The notes beneath the pieces are model-generated. The model made no database searches. It was not told where the DNA came from and worked only from the letters and a program-made list of their open reading frames with translations. This document shows positions 9,793 to 18,384 of a stretch of 64,000 nt of DNA, piece by piece (the first letter of the stretch is position 1; every line of letters begins with the position of its first letter). Where the stretch lies: contig NZ_LILB01000008.1 of the NCBI RefSeq assembly GCF_001274945.1, forward strand, positions 1 to 64,000. Direction: 5' to 3'. Made by a program: the position numbers and the translations under genes. Origin of the DNA: Viridibacillus arvi. Lineage in GTDB: Bacteria > Bacillota > Bacilli > Bacillales_A > Planococcaceae.

Positions 9793-10173
9793 TTAACCTT
9801 TTATACCTGATTGATCGATCCAGTCTTGTAACTTTTCTTTTAATGAATTGAAACCAACTGCATCTTTTTCGTCAACACGCGCTTGTAAAGATTTTCTTGG
9901 CGCGTTTTCTTTGCGTTTCATTGGGGGGCGTTCCTGCAGTGCACGAATAGATAAGCTGATTTTGCTCGCATTTTCATCGATTTCAAGTACCTTTACTTGT
10001 ACTTCCTGACCAACCGATAAAAGATCTGCAATGTTTTTTACGAAGCCGTACGTAATTTCAGAAATATGCACAAGTCCTTGGGTATTTTCGTCAAGAGCAA
10101 CGAAAGCACCATAGGGTTGTATTCCTGTTACCTTACCAGTTAACACATCTCCTACTACATATTTGTCTGCCAT
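9793..10173 (-). CDS. yugI: S1-domain RNA-binding protein, general stress protein 13 family
   Basis: The 126-residue product begins with a single S1 domain (about 4-76: VLTGKVTGIQPYGAFV, GLVHISEI, VKVLEID, KISLSIRAL). A basic linker and short helical tail follow. YugI/GSP13 proteins associate with ribosomes. In B. subtilis yugI lies near patB and yugE, as here. A sigma-A promoter is visible upstream. GAAGGG precedes the ATG. Confidence 0.85.
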   Translation of the reverse strand: MADKYVVGDVLTGKVTGIQPYGAFVALDENTQGLVHISEITYGFVKNIADLLSVGQEVQVKVLEIDENASKISLSIRALQERPPMKRKENAPRKSLQARVDEKDAVGFNSLKEKLQDWIDQSGIKG

Positions 10174-10221
10174 AAGCCCTTCCTACCTTCTGTAGCTATA
10201 TATACACTATATTCATGTTAA

Positions 10222-10250
10222 ATTATAACATAGCGGTATAGTACGGGCAA
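10222..10250 (-). promoter_or_regulatory. sigma-A promoter of the S1-domain gene
   Basis: On the minus strand TTGCCC (10245-10250), a 17-base spacer and a perfect TATAAT (10222-10227) lie about 50 bases upstream of the ATG. No sigma-B-like motif is evident. Confidence 0.7.
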
Positions 10251-10254
10251 AAAA

Positions 10255-12003
10255 TCACTTTGTTGGATTTAATGGGAGACGCCAACCATTTTCTTCTTTG
10301 ATTAATCTGTACTCTCTTACTTTAACTAAACTTATCTCATATTCGTTCTTCCTAACAATGCGAGCAACACCCTGTACATCATCATCTCTTACCGTTTCAA
10401 GCTGAACAAAAGTCATTCTCTCAAATAGTTCACTTAGACGAGTATTCTTTCCCAAATAATCATTAAATGATATTCCACCAAGTTTTTCCTTTGATGGTAC
10501 TCCATACTTCTCTCCTTTTACAAAAAGTTCATACATTGTATCATAATCCCCCATAATAAAACTGTAATAGTATAATCCAACAACTTCAAGTGCTTTGGCA
10601 TCCTTTAATATTGCCTGATTATGCGTCTTTGAAAATAATTTATAGTATGAATGGATACGGGATTCAAAATCAGTGCCTATCGTTTTCTCTGTCTCTGAAT
10701 AATTTGCATCAGAAGTACTTATAAATGACTCATAAAGTGAATGATTGACTGCATCCTCAATATCACTAAATTGGAGGTTTCCCCAATGCTTTGATGAAGT
10801 CCAATTTGACGCTTCAAACTCATCCACAATTGGCTTTAAATACACTAGAGTTGGAGAAAATTTTGAACCATTCTCTAATAAATTTAACCAAGCATCTCGA
10901 TACTCCTTATTCACCTTACCGGTAGCATCCATAACGGGATAACTATTTGAACCTTTTAATAAGGAGTATACCGCATTCGCATAATCACCTTTTAACTCAT
11001 AAAAGAAAGATAATTGTTGATCCGCCAAACTCCATGTTTTTTCTATTGTATTTAATAAAAAAACTGTTTCATCAATTGAATGAACTAAATCGCCACCATA
11101 AGTAAATGGTTCTCCATGCAAAATAGTAAAATAATCTAGTAGCCGAGCTGTGACTTTATCCTCCAACTTCGCAGTCGTTACATCTGAATTAAAACCAAAA
11201 ACTACATTGTTGTACACGATTTTTAAGCTCAAATTTTGAATTTCTGCACTATCGATAGCATTTTGCAAAATCTGCGGAAGTTTATCCTTGTTCATGAATA
11301 GCGTCTTCGACTCCAGATTACCGTCTTCTCTTACAAAATCTAAATCTTCGCTATGCTCCATAAACAAATTATCGTAGTAATTAATAAGTTCTCTAGAACG
11401 GTCGTAATATTCAGAGATACACTCCCTTGCTTCCGTATCTGTAAGTGTTGTTTCATTAGCCATTGTTGTATATAGCAGTTGTTGGGGTAGTTGAATACTT
11501 CTCATAATTTCCTTATAATATTCATCTTTTTGATTTTCTGAATAAAGCATTTTCCTGTCTTCATCTTTCGATAGTTTTTTATAAAAGTCATACCTTGAAT
11601 CGGCTGTGCTTACAAAACCTAATTCTTCATATTCGTTTTCCTTCATTTTCAAAAGCTTACGATTCTTTTCTCTTACCACTGGATAATCTTTTTCAATGTC
11701 TTCAAATACTTCTGAGAAAGTATATTGTCCATCACTTCCCCGCTGCATTTGTTTATCATTTTCAAAAAAGTAGGTAGTCCCTAAAATACTTAGAATAAAA
11801 ATACTCGCTATACTGATAGCCCAAACAATTAGTTTTTGTCTATTTTTTCTTGGCTTTTTTATATACTCTATAGCTTGTAAATGTTGACTTTCACTTTCAC
11901 TTTCAATTTCCCTAACTATTTTTTCCGATTGAAATTGCGAAGGCACCTTGTCATAGGATTTTTTCAATAGCTTCATACGATCTTCAAATTGGTTATCGTC
12001 CAT
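10255..12003 (-). CDS. Membrane-anchored anti-sigma-like protein of unknown family
   Basis: The 582-residue product has a charged cytoplasmic N-terminus (1-56), one membrane segment (57-80) and a large soluble, presumably extracytoplasmic domain (81-582) that I do not recognise. Its start overlaps the end of the ECF sigma gene by 11 bases, the usual layout for a sigma factor and its regulator. I see no HxxxCxxC zinc anti-sigma motif, so the assignment rests on topology and coupling. The C-terminal part is rich in helices and acidic residues. Function beyond sigma regulation is unknown. Confidence 0.6.
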   Translation of the reverse strand: MDDNQFEDRMKLLKKSYDKVPSQFQSEKIVREIESESESQHLQAIEYIKKPRKNRQKLIVWAISIASIFILSILGTTYFFENDKQMQRGSDGQYTFSEVFEDIEKDYPVVREKNRKLLKMKENEYEELGFVSTADSRYDFYKKLSKDEDRKMLYSENQKDEYYKEIMRSIQLPQQLLYTTMANETTLTDTEARECISEYYDRSRELINYYDNLFMEHSEDLDFVREDGNLESKTLFMNKDKLPQILQNAIDSAEIQNLSLKIVYNNVVFGFNSDVTTAKLEDKVTARLLDYFTILHGEPFTYGGDLVHSIDETVFLLNTIEKTWSLADQQLSFFYELKGDYANAVYSLLKGSNSYPVMDATGKVNKEYRDAWLNLLENGSKFSPTLVYLKPIVDEFEASNWTSSKHWGNLQFSDIEDAVNHSLYESFISTSDANYSETEKTIGTDFESRIHSYYKLFSKTHNQAILKDAKALEVVGLYYYSFIMGDYDTMYELFVKGEKYGVPSKEKLGGISFNDYLGKNTRLSELFERMTFVQLETVRDDDVQGVARIVRKNEYEISLVKVREYRLIKEENGWRLPLNPTK

Positions 12004-12550
12004 TATTGGTACCTCCTATCTTTGATAACTCCCTTTTCAACTGCTCTTTAGCCCTTAAAAGACGTGTTTTAACTGATGGTAGTGATATATTTAATACATC
12101 TGCTATTTGTTCGTATGTTAGTTCATGAAAGTAAAAGAGCACAATAGGATGACGGTATTTTCCATCAAGTTGTAAAATGGCTATATGTAGTTCCTGGTCC
12201 TCTTCAAATATTAGAATTCGTTCTTCAGCTGAAGGCGTATATGTATGTTTCGAACTATTTTGTGACAATCTATGTTCCTTCGCCACTTCACGCGTTTCCT
12301 TACGATAATAATCGCGCGTTGCATTTAAGGTGATTTTATACAGCCAGGTTGTGAATCTCTCGTGATTAAATTGGTGTAAAAAACGGTAAAGCTTTATAAA
12401 TACTTCTTGGGTGACATCTGGTATGTCATGCACATGAACTCCACACTGAAAAGCAAACTTTTCAACTGTTCTATGATGAAGTTGCATCAGTAAGCTATAT
12501 GATTCTAAATCACCACTTTGCGCTTTGGCTATTAGTTCCTTATCTGGCAT
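11993..12550 (-). CDS. ECF-type RNA polymerase sigma factor
   Basis: The 185-residue product has region 2 (about 20-90, with DVTQEVFIKLYRFL and FTTWLYKITLNATRDYYRK) and region 4 (about 125-175, helix-turn-helix LTYEQIADVLNISLPSVKTR). This is the standard two-domain ECF layout. It is co-transcribed with the overlapping membrane protein. The promoter directly upstream has an ECF consensus, so autoregulation is likely. AGGGGG precedes the ATG. The inducing signal is unknown. Confidence 0.9.
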   Translation of the reverse strand: MPDKELIAKAQSGDLESYSLLMQLHHRTVEKFAFQCGVHVHDIPDVTQEVFIKLYRFLHQFNHERFTTWLYKITLNATRDYYRKETREVAKEHRLSQNSSKHTYTPSAEERILIFEEDQELHIAILQLDGKYRHPIVLFYFHELTYEQIADVLNISLPSVKTRLLRAKEQLKRELSKIGGTNNGR

Positions 12551-12582
12551 TGTTCCCCCTCACTCTCTGCTGTTCTGTTGGT

Positions 12583-12611
12583 GATACGATAGAACTTTCA
12601 ATTTTGTTTCA
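12583..12611 (-). promoter_or_regulatory. ECF-type autoregulatory promoter of the sigma gene
   Basis: On the minus strand TGAAAC (12606-12611) and CGTATC (12583-12588) are separated by 17 bases. This matches the Bacillus ECF pattern of an AAC-containing -35 and CGT-containing -10, for example SigW promoters. It lies 33 bases upstream of the sigma ATG. It was found by eye, not by scoring. Confidence 0.65.
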
Positions 12612-12683
12612 CAAAATCCTATACTTTTTTCTAATTGATTGAGGTAGAATAAAACAATCCTTACTAAAAGGAGGACATAAAAA

Positions 12684-14015
12684 GTGTCAAATAGGGATCA
12701 ATTTGCGTCAAAGATAGGATTTATTTTAGCGGCAGCTGGTAGCGCCATCGGTTTAGGGGCTATTTGGAAGTTTCCGTATATGGCTGGTACTAATGGCGGT
12801 AGTGTTTTTATATTGCTATTTATTATATGTACATTAATTATTGGGTTACCAATATTAGTGGCTGAATTTATGATTGGACGACGTGGGCAAACAGATGCTG
12901 TTTCCTCATTTAAAAAACAAGCTCCAGGTACACGTTGGTTTTTAACTGGTTGGGCAGGTTTTATTTTTTCTGCTATTATCTTATCCTTCTACAGTGTTGT
13001 TGGTGGGTGGATATTAAGTTATATTGTTCGTGCAATTTCTTTTGAATTATCTGGTAGTGGTGAAGATTATTATGGCGAGCTTTTTGCATCTATAACATCT
13101 AATCCTTGGGAAGTTGTCATTGCCCAAGCTGTGTTCTTATTCCTTACTGTCTGGATTGTACAGGGTGGAGTAAAAAATGGAATTGAAAAAGCAAGTAAAT
13201 GGATGATGCCATTACTATTTATTTTCTTTATCGTATTAGTTATACGTTCTTTAACATTAGATGGTGCAATTGAGGGCATTAAATTTATGTTCGTACCTGA
13301 TTGGTCATATTTCACAGGTAAAACATTATTGATGGCTCTAGGACAAGCATTCTTCTCCTTAAGTGTTGGGGTTGCAGCTATGCTGACTTATGCTTCTTAC
13401 TTATCAAAAGAAACGAAAATAGGTAGCTCGGCAATAAACGTTGCAGGAATGAATATCGGTATTTCACTGTTAGCGGGTTTAGTAATCTTCCCAGCAGTAT
13501 TTGCGCTAGGTTACTCCCCCGATCAGGGTCCAGGGCTAGTGTTTATTATTATACCTGCTGTATTCCAGCAAATTCCTTTCGGTTCTTTGTTTATGATCAT
13601 TTTCTTTATCTTATTATTATTTGCGACAGTGACGTCTGCAATTGCTATGTTAGAAATTGTTGTAGCAACTGCGATGGGTCCAAAATATGATAAACGTAAG
13701 CAATATTCATGGCTATGCGGCTTTGGGATTTTCATTGTTGGTATTCCTAGTGCGTTATCTTTTGGTGTATTGTCCGAGATTAAAATTTTCGGTCTATCGA
13801 TTTTTGATTCAGCTGATTTCCTTACGAATAATATTGGTATGCCAATAGGTGCATTACTTGTCGCTATTTTCGCAGGTTATAAAATTTCGAAAGCAGACGC
13901 TGCTGCTGAATTGAACACAAAAGATTGGATATTCAAAACTTGGCGTATTCTTGTTCGATTCGTCGCTCCAATTGCAATTATTATTGTCTTTATCCAAAGC
14001 GTGTTCTTTAGATAA
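12684..14015 (+). CDS. Sodium-dependent transporter, NSS (SNF) family
   Basis: The 443-residue product has about 11-12 membrane segments and the NSS signature AAAGSAIGLGAIWKFPYM in the first segment, which forms the Na+ and substrate site. Bacterial relatives (LeuT, TnaT, MhsT) import amino acids with Na+; the substrate here is not readable. A GTG start follows AAAGGAGGACAT. It is divergent from the sigma gene and may use its own promoter in 12620-12670. Confidence 0.9.
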   Translation: MSNRDQFASKIGFILAAAGSAIGLGAIWKFPYMAGTNGGSVFILLFIICTLIIGLPILVAEFMIGRRGQTDAVSSFKKQAPGTRWFLTGWAGFIFSAIILSFYSVVGGWILSYIVRAISFELSGSGEDYYGELFASITSNPWEVVIAQAVFLFLTVWIVQGGVKNGIEKASKWMMPLLFIFFIVLVIRSLTLDGAIEGIKFMFVPDWSYFTGKTLLMALGQAFFSLSVGVAAMLTYASYLSKETKIGSSAINVAGMNIGISLLAGLVIFPAVFALGYSPDQGPGLVFIIIPAVFQQIPFGSLFMIIFFILLLFATVTSAIAMLEIVVATAMGPKYDKRKQYSWLCGFGIFIVGIPSALSFGVLSEIKIFGLSIFDSADFLTNNIGMPIGALLVAIFAGYKISKADAAAELNTKDWIFKTWRILVRFVAPIAIIIVFIQSVFFR

Positions 14016-14117
14016 CGTCATTTTTCTGTCACTTACGTTAGAAATCTCTTCACTCAAGCCGTGTTATAATTTAATTATTATTGTTGTAAACGATTTGAAA
14101 GGAGTGCTTTATTTATT

Positions 14118-14333
14118 ATGATGAATCAAGATTTTCATACTCAGCTTCGCCAACTTCGTGGTGAACGTAATATTTCACTCGAGGAATTATCTTTACAAGT
14201 TTGTGTTAGTGCAGAGAAACTAGGGCGCTATGAATCTGGAGAAGATATTCCTTCAAGAGAGACGATTTTCAAACTTTCAAATGCATTAGAAGTACCGTTG
14301 TCTAACTTAACGGACGGATTACAATTTCATTAA
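14118..14333 (+). CDS. Small XRE-family helix-turn-helix protein
   Basis: The 71-residue product is essentially one Cro/C1-type HTH domain (about 8-64: LRQLRGERNISLEELS, YESGEDIPSRETIFKLSNAL). Such stand-alone HTH proteins are DNA-binding regulators; targets are unknown. AAAGGAG lies upstream of a double ATG (14118 or 14121). It is monocistronic, closed by a strong terminator. Confidence 0.85.
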   Translation: MMNQDFHTQLRQLRGERNISLEELSLQVCVSAEKLGRYESGEDIPSRETIFKLSNALEVPLSNLTDGLQFH

Positions 14334-14335
14334 AA

Positions 14336-14379
14336 AAAAAGCCTTATTGCTCGATTTTTATCGAACAATAAGGCTTTTT
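14336..14379. terminator. Bidirectional terminator XRE gene / DUF1871 gene
   Basis: A 14-bp outer stem AAAAAGCCTTATTG with its complement, plus an inner CGAT/ATCG, is flanked by A-run and T-run. Confidence 0.85.
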
Positions 14380-14383
14380 CTTT

Positions 14384-14644
14384 TTATACGATGCATTTTG
14401 CTTCGAATTTTACAGCTAATAGCTTATATGAAATTCCGATACATTCTTCGATAGGAATCCATCTTTCGAATGATCGCTCGTAAATTTCTTGAATTTTCTT
14501 ACCTAGTACAGTTGGATCATCGATATGCTGTAATTCCGCTACGACATCGGCTGCTTCTGTATCATATGTGAAATTCTCTATTTCAAAAGGGTCCCACTCT
14601 GAAAGGATGTGTACAGCCTTTCTATTCATTGCAATATTCTCCAT
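14384..14644 (-). CDS. DUF1871 family protein (YugE-like)
   Basis: The 86-residue soluble acidic protein fits DUF1871 in length and in the WDPF and E-rich central part. The function of the family is unknown. Its place next to a patB-like gene and near a yugI-like gene repeats the B. subtilis yugI-yugE-patB neighbourhood, which supports the assignment. TAGGTG lies eight bases before the ATG. Confidence 0.75.
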   Translation of the reverse strand: MENIAMNRKAVHILSEWDPFEIENFTYDTEAADVVAELQHIDDPTVLGKKIQEIYERSFERWIPIEECIGISYKLLAVKFEAKCIV

Positions 14645-14719
14645 ATTTTTTCACCTAATTACTTTTCATCTTTAATGGTTATGATAACATAGATATAAAA
14701 AAAGAAAAGAGGGATATGC

Positions 14720-15895
14720 TTGAGTAGATTTGACCAAGTGATAAACAGAAGAGATACAAATTCAACAAAATGGGATATGATGGGAGCAATTTACCAAATT
14801 GAAGATACATCAGATATCTTACCAATGTGGGTTGCAGATATGGATTTCGCTGCGCCTGAAGTAGTAACTAAAGCCATCCGTGAGCGTTTGGAACACCCGG
14901 TGCTAGGTTATGCATTTGCAGATGATGCAACAACTTCAACGTTCGTCAATTGGGTTGAAAAGCGCCATAATTGGACAATTGAAAAGAATTGGGTTCTCTA
15001 TCATAGTGGCGTTGTCCCTGCTATTGCATCAATTGTTGAAACTTATACAAAGCCTAAAGACAAGATTTTAATCACCCCGCCTGTCTATCCTCCATTTGCT
15101 AATATTCCGATTGCGTTAAAACGTGAGATGGAAGAGTGTGTAATGGTAGAAAAAGATGGTCATTATTTACTAGACTTTGAAGCATTTGAAAGAAGTGCAG
15201 CAAAAGAAGCAGTGAAGTTATTTATTTTATGTAACCCACACAATCCAGGGGGAATCGTCTGGAGTGAGGACGATTTACGAGAAATGCTTCGAATTTGTGC
15301 AAAATATGATGTACTGATTTTGTCAGATGAAATTCACGCAGACTTAATACTTGATGGTCAAAAGCATATCCCTCTCGCAAAAATTGCTGGTGAAGAGGCT
15401 GCTCGTATTATTACTTGTATGGCACCAACGAAAACTTTTAACTTAGCAGGTGTACAAGTAGCTATGATGATTGTTTCTGACGATTCTATGCGAGATAAAC
15501 TTTTGAAAAATGCTGCTTCGCATGGTCAAATGGGGCCTAACATCTTTGCTATTGATGCACTGAGAGCCGTATATACTGAAGGTGAAGAATGGTTAACTGA
15601 GTTATTGTCATATGTGTCAGCTAATATGGATCTTGTTATCGAGCAGATTCCTGCTGCTGTTCCTGGCATTAAAATCGTAAAACCTCAAGGTACATACCTG
15701 TTATGGATTGACTATCGTGAAACTGGTTTAGAAGAACAAGAAGTGATGGAACGCTTGTTACATACTGGGAAACTTGCTTTAGATCCAGGTTCTAAATACG
15801 GGGAATCAGGTCTTGGATTCGTTCGTATGAATGTGGCTTGTTCAAAAGTAACTGTACAGGACGGCATTGAACGTTTTATTAAAGCTTTTAAATAA
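14720..15895 (+). CDS. patB: PatB/MalY-type PLP-dependent C-S beta-lyase / aminotransferase
   Basis: The 391-residue fold-type I PLP enzyme has NPHNPGG, SDEIHADL and the PLP lysine motif APTKTFNLAG. This combination is typical of MalY/PatB cystathionine beta-lyases rather than ordinary aspartate aminotransferases. PatB of B. subtilis cleaves cystathionine and can transaminate. The start is TTG at 14720, directly after AGAGGG; an upstream ATG in this frame is blocked by a stop. Adjacent yugE-like gene supports the name. Confidence 0.88.
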   Translation: MSRFDQVINRRDTNSTKWDMMGAIYQIEDTSDILPMWVADMDFAAPEVVTKAIRERLEHPVLGYAFADDATTSTFVNWVEKRHNWTIEKNWVLYHSGVVPAIASIVETYTKPKDKILITPPVYPPFANIPIALKREMEECVMVEKDGHYLLDFEAFERSAAKEAVKLFILCNPHNPGGIVWSEDDLREMLRICAKYDVLILSDEIHADLILDGQKHIPLAKIAGEEAARIITCMAPTKTFNLAGVQVAMMIVSDDSMRDKLLKNAASHGQMGPNIFAIDALRAVYTEGEEWLTELLSYVSANMDLVIEQIPAAVPGIKIVKPQGTYLLWIDYRETGLEEQEVMERLLHTGKLALDPGSKYGESGLGFVRMNVACSKVTVQDGIERFIKAFK

Positions 15896-15901
15896 GCAAA
15901 G

Positions 15902-15936
15902 AAAAACCAGTCGAATCTAATTCGACTGGTTTTGTT
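15902..15936. terminator. Bidirectional terminator after patB
   Basis: A perfect 14-bp stem AAAACCAGTCGAAT with its complement around a 3-base loop is followed by a T-rich run. The right arm overlaps the last codons of the opposing small membrane gene. Confidence 0.85.
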
Positions 15937-16135
15937 TTACATCTTGTTGACGATTTTGAAGAATTTCTTCCTCTAGCATTTTTGTTTTAAGCTCTTGTTT
16001 TTTCGCCATTTTTTTAACTGTAAAAAACACAGCGACACATAGAACTAAAATAATTGCTAATTCAATTGCTGCAGGAAGATACTCCGATTTGTCTTCAGGA
16101 AAATAGAGAAACTCATTTAATACCCAAGTTTTCAT
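15917..16135 (-). CDS. Small single-span membrane protein, unknown
   Basis: The 72-residue product has one hydrophobic segment (about residues 20-40) followed by a basic, Gln/Glu-rich, probably coiled-coil cytoplasmic tail. I do not recognise a family. The ATG at 16135 has GGAGTG at a good distance; a TTG further up would overlap that site. It lies 18 bases downstream of the cyclophilin gene and is probably co-transcribed with it. Confidence 0.65.
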   Translation of the reverse strand: MKTWVLNEFLYFPEDKSEYLPAAIELAIILVLCVAVFFTVKKMAKKQELKTKMLEEEILQNRQQDVKQNQSN

Positions 16136-16153
16136 CTGAGAACACTCCAATTA

Positions 16154-16744
16154 TTATTTTTGAAGAACTTCGATTGATTGAATTGAAATATCTTCAAGTG
16201 GTTTGTCACGCATATCTTTTTCTACATTAGCCATTTTATCAACGATGTCCATACCTTCTACAACTTGACCGAATACAGTATGTTTGTGGTCTAACCAAGG
16301 TGTACCGCCATTTTCTGTATAAGCAGCGATAATTTCTTCTGGATAGCCAGCATCTTTCATTTGTCCGATCATGTTAGCAGGAACTGATGGCATTTGAACG
16401 ATGAAGAATTGGCTTCCGTTTGTACCTGGACCAGCGTTAGCCATTGATAGAGCACCACGAATGTTGAATAAGTCATTTGAAAATTCATCTTCGAAAGTTG
16501 ATCCATAAATGCTTTCTCCACCCATACCTGTACCAGTTGGGTCTCCACCTTGAATCATGAAGTCTTTAATAATACGGTGGAAAATGATACCGTCATAATA
16601 GCCATTTTCAGCGTGAGTTAAAAAGTTTTGAACTGTTTTAGGTGCATGCTCTGGGAATAATTTAATCTTGATTGAACCTAAAGTCGTTTTCATTTCTACT
16701 AATGCTTCGTTTGCTTGTACTTCAGTTGTTAATTGTGGATACAT
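16154..16744 (-). CDS. ppiB: Cyclophilin-type peptidyl-prolyl cis-trans isomerase
   Basis: The 196-residue cytoplasmic cyclophilin has [38 protein letters not shown] and the later [10 protein letters not shown], which include the usual catalytic Arg, Phe, Gln and His. It is longer than B. subtilis PpiB (about 143) because of an insertion near 125-150 and an N-terminal extension. No signal peptide is seen. AGGAGAG precedes the ATG. An unusual two-hairpin leader lies upstream. Confidence 0.93.
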   Translation of the reverse strand: MYPQLTTEVQANEALVEMKTTLGSIKIKLFPEHAPKTVQNFLTHAENGYYDGIIFHRIIKDFMIQGGDPTGTGMGGESIYGSTFEDEFSNDLFNIRGALSMANAGPGTNGSQFFIVQMPSVPANMIGQMKDAGYPEEIIAAYTENGGTPWLDHKHTVFGQVVEGMDIVDKMANVEKDMRDKPLEDISIQSIEVLQK

Positions 16745-16805
16745 AATATACTCTCCTTTAAAATCGTGAATGTTTAGTTACCCTTATTACGGGGAAAATA
16801 AAAGT

Positions 16806-16867
16806 AATTTTTAAAGTGGGTTTATCCCACCATCGCAACCTTAATAACTTCAACACTTTGAGGTTGC
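16806..16867 (-). promoter_or_regulatory. Two consecutive hairpins in the ppiB leader
   Basis: On the minus strand a GCAACCT/AGGTTGC stem (16861-16867 with 16835-16841) is followed by a compact GTGGG/CCCAC stem (16826-16830 with 16816-16820) and a TTTAAAAATT run. The second could act as a leader terminator. I see no match to a T-box or other known riboswitch. Confidence 0.35.
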
Positions 16868-17018
16868 GTATACTACTTGGATACCTCGTCATAGTCTATC
16901 ATAATTTACACTATTTTTCAGTTAAAAACTCTCATTAACATTTGAAGAGCTTCATACAAAATTCATAATGCTATATACTACGAATAGACCAAATAATACA
17001 GCGAAAGAAAGTGCTCAT

Positions 17019-18233
17019 ATGAACCCACAGCAAAAACGCAATTTTATCATTATCTGGTTTGCTAACTTATTAGTTGCAGGAACAACTACTATGATTATGC
17101 CCTTTCTTTCATTATACATTGAAACAATGGGCAATTTCACCGAAAGTTATGTCCAAAAATGGGCAGGTTTAATCTTTGGTGCCACATTCGTGTCTGCTTT
17201 TCTAATGTCACCTATCTGGGGACGAGTTGCAGATAAGTATGGTTATAAACCAATTTTAATTATTAATGGCTTTGGCATATCGATAAGTATTTTCTTTATG
17301 GGACATGTACAAAGTGTAGAACAGTTTTTCTTATTACGCTTATTCATGGGTATTGTAACGGGATTCATCCCGACATCTCTTGCGTTTATAAGTAGACAAA
17401 CACCAAAAGAAGTTGCAGGGAAAACCTTAGGGACTCTACAAATGGGGAGTGTAACGGGGACACTTTTTGGTCCGGTTATCGGTGGTTTGTTGGCAGATGA
17501 ATTTGGTTTTCAGTATACGTTTATCATTACTGCGATTTCCATCGCAACTGCCGCCCTACTAATCATATTCGGTGTCCGTGAAATCCAAAAAGTGAAAAAG
17601 AAAAATGCGATTGTATACTCTCGGATAGCAGTATTAAAAGGCATATTCCATCATCGATTATTATTTAACGTCATGATGATTACAAGTCTTATTCAAATCG
17701 GAAATTTCAGTATTCAGCCTTTACTTTCTCTTTATGTATCCGATTTAACAACTAGTGGGCAAGTTGCCTTTCTAGCTGGACTGACCTTTAGTGCTGCGGG
17801 CGTTGGGAACTTATTATTCGCAAGGTTCTGGGGTCGGCTTGGTGACCAAATAGGATATGAAAAAGTGTTAACAATTCTTTTAGCAATAGCTGTTATTTTC
17901 ATCATTCCACAAGCGTTTGTGACATCACTTTGGCAATTGATGGGACTGAGACTGTTATTCGGTATTGCAGTGGGTGGTCTAATTCCTACTACTACGGCTC
18001 TAATACGTCGCGAAGCACCTATAGATATCCAAGGTGAAGTCATGGGCTATAATACAAGCTTTCGTTTCCTAGGGAATATTATTGGTCCAACATTTGGCGG
18101 AATCGTTAGTGGTTTTATCGGTATTTCTTCTGTTTTCTATGTCACAGGTTCATTATTTTTAATAGCTTTCATTATATTAAAATGGACACGTAAATATCCA
18201 AAACAGCATTTAGAAGACATTTTGGAATCCTAA
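17019..18233 (+). CDS. MFS multidrug-type efflux transporter
   Basis: The 404-residue product has about 12 membrane segments and MFS motif A (GRVADKYGYKP) after the second segment. GPVIGGLLAD resembles the DHA antiporter motif C, so it is probably a proton-driven drug or metabolite exporter with unknown substrate. The frame opens at 16968, but I prefer the ATG at 17019, which begins just before the first hydrophobic segment. The upstream purine run is a weak ribosome site. Confidence 0.85.
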   Translation: MNPQQKRNFIIIWFANLLVAGTTTMIMPFLSLYIETMGNFTESYVQKWAGLIFGATFVSAFLMSPIWGRVADKYGYKPILIINGFGISISIFFMGHVQSVEQFFLLRLFMGIVTGFIPTSLAFISRQTPKEVAGKTLGTLQMGSVTGTLFGPVIGGLLADEFGFQYTFIITAISIATAALLIIFGVREIQKVKKKNAIVYSRIAVLKGIFHHRLLFNVMMITSLIQIGNFSIQPLLSLYVSDLTTSGQVAFLAGLTFSAAGVGNLLFARFWGRLGDQIGYEKVLTILLAIAVIFIIPQAFVTSLWQLMGLRLLFGIAVGGLIPTTTALIRREAPIDIQGEVMGYNTSFRFLGNIIGPTFGGIVSGFIGISSVFYVTGSLFLIAFIILKWTRKYPKQHLEDILES

Positions 18234-18384
18234 ATTGGGATAGCATATTTTTATTAGATTACGGCTGGAAATACTATATATTTTTTTACAGCCTTCTTAT
18301 AAAATGTGCTATTCTTTTTTATGAGCGTTTTCATTTCTTCAACCTTACTATACATACAGAAACATTAAATTGAGGGGGGTATCA

